Assembly: GCA_015680905.1 (NCBI GenBank)
Contig: CM027380.1
Coordinates: 37,068,001-37,132,000 of the forward strand
Source: Coptis chinensis
Lineage: Eukaryota > Streptophyta > Magnoliopsida > Ranunculales > Ranunculaceae
Direction: 5' to 3'
Length of the DNA: 64,000 nucleotides
Shown here: positions 60,201-64,000 of the stretch, piece by piece
Position numbering within the stretch: the first letter of the stretch is position 1
Layout of the letters: each line of letters opens with the position of its first letter
Made by a program: the position numbers and the translations under genes
Notes under the pieces: model-generated
Told to the model about the DNA's origin: nothing
Seen by the model: the letters and a program-made list of their open reading frames with translations, nothing else
Database searches by the model: none

Positions 60201-61080
60201 ATGGTTCAATCTCCATGTCTTTTGGCCATCTTGCTATTGAAGTAAATGTTTTAAAACAAAGACACATTTACTCGATTAGATCTATGGATGGAGAGGTTAG
60301 CATGATCGAGAGCTTAAACGAGATTATTTCAACAACACGTTCCACGATAATCATATACCCAAATTTCTTTCCTTTGGAAGTTCAGACTCCAACATTTTCA
60401 TCCCTACACTAGTCGATACACATATTATGGATGAGGACGAGATAGATGACTTTCTTAAAGATATAGAGGACTACCATAGTAATGTGGATATGACCAATCT
60501 AGATGAGGAATTCGATGAGTTTCTTAGAGCAGGTGATGATTCACCCTATCAAGAACTACTTTGCACAACTTCCACCTCCACTCCCCCACCTTTCCACCCT
60601 TTCAAAGGAATGTCGAGTTTGCACTTTCGATCCTTTGGTTTCTCTCTGTGCTTCATAATTTTTTAAATCCACCTAGTAAACAAATACTTAAGAAGAACAA
60701 AGCATTTGACACCTTCATTTTCAGACTTGAGACAGTCCCTACCTACACCATGAATGAGTTTTGTGCTAAATCCACATCCTCATTGTTTATATGCTTTCCT
60801 TCTACAACTTATCCATATCCACCATATCTTCCACAACCATTCACTTTTCCACACTTATTCACTAGGACACCCTCTCGTTCAAAAATGAAAAAGAAGGTGA
60901 ATGCTAGGTTACGTTATAAGTCTATCCGACTTCGCTTTCAGTTCATTAGGTTGCGTCATAGGAAATCTTGGTGCTTGATTGTGTTTGGATATGTTTTATG
61001 TGATATTTATTTATGGAATGATCCCCAACTAGTTCGGTTGTTGATATATGATAAACTGCATGTTCATACATATGTTTAGA
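60201..61080 (+). pseudogene. Element E: conserved pol-replacing segment
   Basis: Sequence in the position of pol. It has an acidic part with MDEDEIDDFLKDIE and LDEEFDEFLRAGDD (60427-60540), then in another frame HNFLNPPSKQ, TFIFRLETV, TYPYPPYLPQPFTFPHLFTR and a basic end with KKVNARLRYKSIRLR. Parallel stretches are in C (4224-4889) and, for the acidic part, B (43145-43240). No known domain is recognised. Confidence 0.6.
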
Positions 61081-62236
61081 TAAAGTCTCGAGTATCTGAC
61101 TATAAATGACTCATTTTTTTTTGTGTTTGGTGCATTTCCTTTCATTTCCATATATTGGTGAGTGTACCATTAAGGTAACCGGGCCCTCCCTATGGAGTGT
61201 GTGGCTGTAAGTACCGGATTCTAAGTCCACGGTTAACATAATTCACGTTTTCCACTCTTGCATGTTTTCTCGGATTTTTTAGTCATGTTTCTCTATGGAG
61301 TGAATTATATTCGTATTGCTTATTATTTTTCCTTATATATATTTTACTTTTATAAGGAAAAATAATAAGCAATACGGACATAATTCACTCCATAGAGAAA
61401 CATGACTCAAAAATCCGAGAAAACATGTAAGAGTGGAAAACGTGAATTATGTTAACCGTGGACTTAGGATGAATAAACATAGTAATCTAGGAAGTCTCGG
61501 GAATCTGACTTTAAAAGACCCACTGTTAAAAAACAAATTTTCTAAACTCTGTTGTTTGGGGGTGGGGTGTTCGTGTTTCCGTCCTAGAATGTTTTATATC
61601 CCATTAGAGTTGCTTAGGCCGTTTAATTGTATTTCGATTTGGGTTGACATAATCTATGAATTTAGAGTTCATTTGTTCGCATAACGTACGTTATGCACGC
61701 ACTTCGAGGCATTTTCCACTATCTTATATGTCATCCACGGTCGGAATAGAGTGTTTTATGGATCATTGGATTGGAAATTCTCTCCTGATCATTTCCATAT
61801 CTCATTCGCAAAAATCATACTGGTAACGAAGCGGCAATATTAGTTTGAAGTTGCGCGAAAAAATCGAAAATTTCAAAAATTTTGAATTGGGCTTGGGCTC
61901 AACCCGCGCGCACCTGCGCCCCTTACCTTCGCACCAACAGTCGCGTTCTCCACTTCCAAACCGCCATTAACGACCAAAAACCTTCAAAACCAAACCTAAA
62001 AAAATAAAATTAAAAGAAAACCAAATTAACCCACGCCCACAGTTCAAATCAACTTCCAATCTAATCTAAAATCTTTCCACCACCACCTCCACCAATTTAA
62101 ATCATCAAAAACCACCGGGAAATAAAAAAATTTGAACTGCCGATCCACCACCGCACCACCACCATTGTTGTTCCAGTGAGGTTGTTCCTCATTGCTTCCT
62201 ACACCTTCTACAAACCCCAAATCAATTCAAACTCCA
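61081..62236 (+). other. Element E spacer with a long palindrome, polypurine block and GC-rich words
   Basis: Non-coding. It contains the inverted duplication 61218-61470, a TTTGGGGGTGG block at 61553-61566, a GC-rich CCCGCGCGCACC word at about 61903-61920, and an AC-rich untranslated stretch (61960-62190) before the next ORF. The same layout is in the A spacer, apart from the palindrome. Confidence 0.75.
61218..61470. repeat. Near-perfect inverted duplication in element E
   Basis: Arms of about 118 bases (61218-61335 and 61353-61470) around a short loop. Both arms include cactccatagagaaacatga or its complement. A has only one arm (32990-33125), so the second is a duplication specific to E or its close kin. 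Confidence 0.9.
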
Positions 62237-63381
62237 ATGACTCAACAACGTCGAATTTTGCCGGAGCAAGCATTTACTGGCGACCACTTCGCACCGTTTT
62301 ACGGTGACAAAATGATTAGTAGAGACTGGAATAGCTTGTGGTACTCGACCGAAACCTTTTACCATGAAGACTTAGTCCGACGGTTTTACAACACGAGGGA
62401 GTTGGAGGGGAGTAGAATTTTTGTTATGGTGGCGAAGAGGAGGAAGGAAGTAACTGCTGGGTTGTTGGCTAAGATTCTAGGCATTCCACCTAGAATCCAT
62501 CTGGATGCCACGCTTACGAGTCCCAATATAATGGGGTAGAGCCGTTGATGAACGTGGCCAGTTACGAAGGGAACTACAATGCGAGCTTCGCATTGTGTTC
62601 GCCCGAGCATCCCTCGAATCCAACCAAACCGGTGAACGCAGCGGCTTAGTGGATTGGTCGGAACGCCCTAGGGAAGGAGAAGGTCAGCGACATCGGTCCG
62701 AACTGCCTCCACATTTTATGGATACTCGGGAGCGTAGTCACGAGTTACGTATCTTGGAATTTTTGCTTAACATGATTAGGGGAGTAGGGAAGTCTATTGC
62801 ACCTCTCCCCTGTTTTGATAACCAAGATCATCTTTGAAGTTGAGAGCGCTCGGCGTCGATAGGATTTACCTCACCCTACACGAAATCCTCGTTATCTATA
62901 AGGATTGTGTCCAACAAGTTTGGAGGTTGCCCGAGGATAGGGTAGAGGGCGAGGAGGATGGTGGAAATGAGAATGACTTTCGAGAGGATGAGGAGGACTT
63001 GACTTGTTTTGATGTCGATGCCTTGGAGAGGTGTTGGTCGGATGTAGAGCGCATGGCCGATTCATCGTGGCATCGCGTTCACTCAACACTATCTGCGAAG
63101 ACCTCCGGACTTCGACAAGCTACTATCCATCATAACCGAGATCCGTACCCAACGAGGGATGGCGGTGGGAACAGATGAGGACCGCTAGAAGCTCGGTGCG
63201 GTTCGGGCGATATGCTTGCACGCTTCCCACCTCACGGGGACTCTCCTTCCGAGGATACAAAGATCGACACGGCGTCGTCGCCCGAAAGATGAATGGTGCC
63301 GGCCCGTGGGAGCTCGGGGAGCCATCTCCTCGAAGTGTTCCCTCCGCTACCAAGATGCGAAAGTGTTTAGGGATAGTATAG
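62237..63381 (+). pseudogene. Element E downstream ORF (env-position, Transposase_32-like)
   Basis: It opens with MTQQRRILPEQAF (62237), then FAPFYGDKMISRDWNSLWYS and LVRRFYNTRELEGSRIF and a KILGIPPRI stretch. The later acidic part has ENDFREDEEDLTCFDVDALE (about 62967-63026). It matches A downstream ORF 1. The N-terminal W...F...LV.RFY...E layout fits the Transposase_32-type ORF of Athila. No signal peptide is evident. It is broken. Confidence 0.65.
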
Positions 63382-64000
63382 TTTGATGTTTTTTATTTGT
63401 AGTTTTATTGTTGTTAGTTATTTTAATGTAAGTTTTAATTCCGTAATTTGGATTTTGTAGTAAAAGGGCATTTAATGCCAAATTTAATATAATGCGGTTA
63501 TTTTCATTGTGCGTGGTTGTTTAATATTGATCCCACCTTCCCAAATTGTTTGGGGGTGGTGTTATCTATTCCAACATGAGTTTTATATGACCCTCGTTTT
63601 TAGAAGATATTTCGGAGTCAGGGTGAGAATATAGCCAATTAGGCATATCTATGAATAAATATCATGGTAGGATGAAATCTCGATAAAATAGGTATATTCT
63701 ATCCTAAATTCAACCTAAAAAATACTAGGGTTGTTTTAGAATCAAGAATATGAGTTGTTTCCATTTTTGGGTTTGGAAATTTTAGTATTTTCGAAAACTG
63801 CCGTAAAAACATTTTGGCAACTTCCCGATCCGTTTTAGCAACTTAAAACCTATATAAACTTCATTCATTCTACACTCACAACCCACAATACACCTAACTT
63901 CCATCACTCACCTTTCAATCCCACGTTTCCCACGTTTCGTCTCATTTTTCACGAATCGACTCCTCGATCGGATCGCTTCTGCAGAGGATGCGCTTTGCTT
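63382..64000 (+). other. Element E 3' spacer with polypurine block and putative internal TATA box
   Basis: A purine block TTTGGGGGTGG lies at 63549-63560. A conserved TATA-like CTATATAAAC at 63850-63859 is followed by CTACACTC and CCACAATACA, as in A (30557-30566, minus strand). Nothing coding is supported before the window ends; in A a second downstream ORF follows this point. Confidence 0.6.

Larger units (their letters stand above)
55750..64000 (+). mobile_element. Element E: pol-less Athila-like element with env-position ORF, runs off the window
   Basis: 5' LTR (55750-57296), degenerate primer site, GC-rich leader, gag (57950-59600), protease region (59860-60080), the conserved pol-less segment (60200-61080), a long palindrome (61218-61470), spacer, a downstream ORF homologous to A downstream ORF 1 (62237-63380), and an internal TATA-like block near 63850. 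Reverse transcriptase, RNase H and integrase are absent: sequence goes from protease straight to the pol-less segment. Closest to A by LTR and gag. Broken, with about ten or more breaks. The 3' end is outside the window. Confidence 0.88.

Overview
The window is repeat-rich nuclear DNA from a flowering plant, most likely a eudicot. It is AT-rich and carries Athila-lineage Ty3/gypsy retroelements, Mutator-like (MULE) DNA transposons, L1-type plant LINEs and a palindromic foldback element. I found no convincing host protein gene, tRNA, rRNA or CRISPR array. Almost every base can be assigned to a mobile element nested in another mobile element, as in pericentromeric or heterochromatic plant DNA.

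Layout. The outermost element, C, lies on the minus strand. Its 5' LTR is at 52741-54046, and its body runs leftwards off the window start. C has been split by several insertions: a foldback element (1-295), a solo LTR (2611-4109), a 5'-truncated LINE (LINE1, 5271-18073) and a second retroelement, B (18129-49657, plus strand, target duplication GCGTA). LINE1 itself hosts a 6.5-kb MULE (MULE1, 6050-12568), another LINE (LINE2, 13012-15500) and a solo LTR (16020-17279, duplication ACAAC). B hosts a second MULE inside its 5' LTR (MULE2, 19533-26014). Just after its primer-binding site it hosts a complete-length Athila-type element, A (26166-40889, minus strand, duplication CCCAC). It also holds a second foldback copy (44781-46068) and a short LINE tail inside its 3' LTR (47757-48188). 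To the right of C lies 1.7 kb of unassigned flank with a long imperfect hairpin split by a LINE tail. Another retroelement, E, then starts at 55750 and runs off the window end.

How the parts relate. A is the only element here with reverse transcriptase, RNase H and integrase, and it carries two further ORFs downstream of integrase. B, C and E share LTR, primer-site and gag-type features but have no pol. Where pol would be they carry a short acidic segment followed by a conserved, unrecognised segment. They look like non-autonomous partners that would depend on an A-like element. LTRs fall into two subfamilies: A, E and the solo LTR at 2611, versus B and C. All elements are fossils: A, C and E are broken in many places, B in fewer.

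The two MULEs have different terminal inverted repeats but share one gene plan. Each has a long MuDR-type transposase gene (PB1-like N-terminus, DNA-binding domain, DDE domain, SWIM and CCHC zinc fingers). A small two-exon gene converges on it and encodes a CCHC knuckle plus a GRF-like cysteine cluster. Both transposase genes carry several stops, mostly of the kind left by cytosine deamination. All boundaries and similarities were read by eye; no alignment or database search was run.
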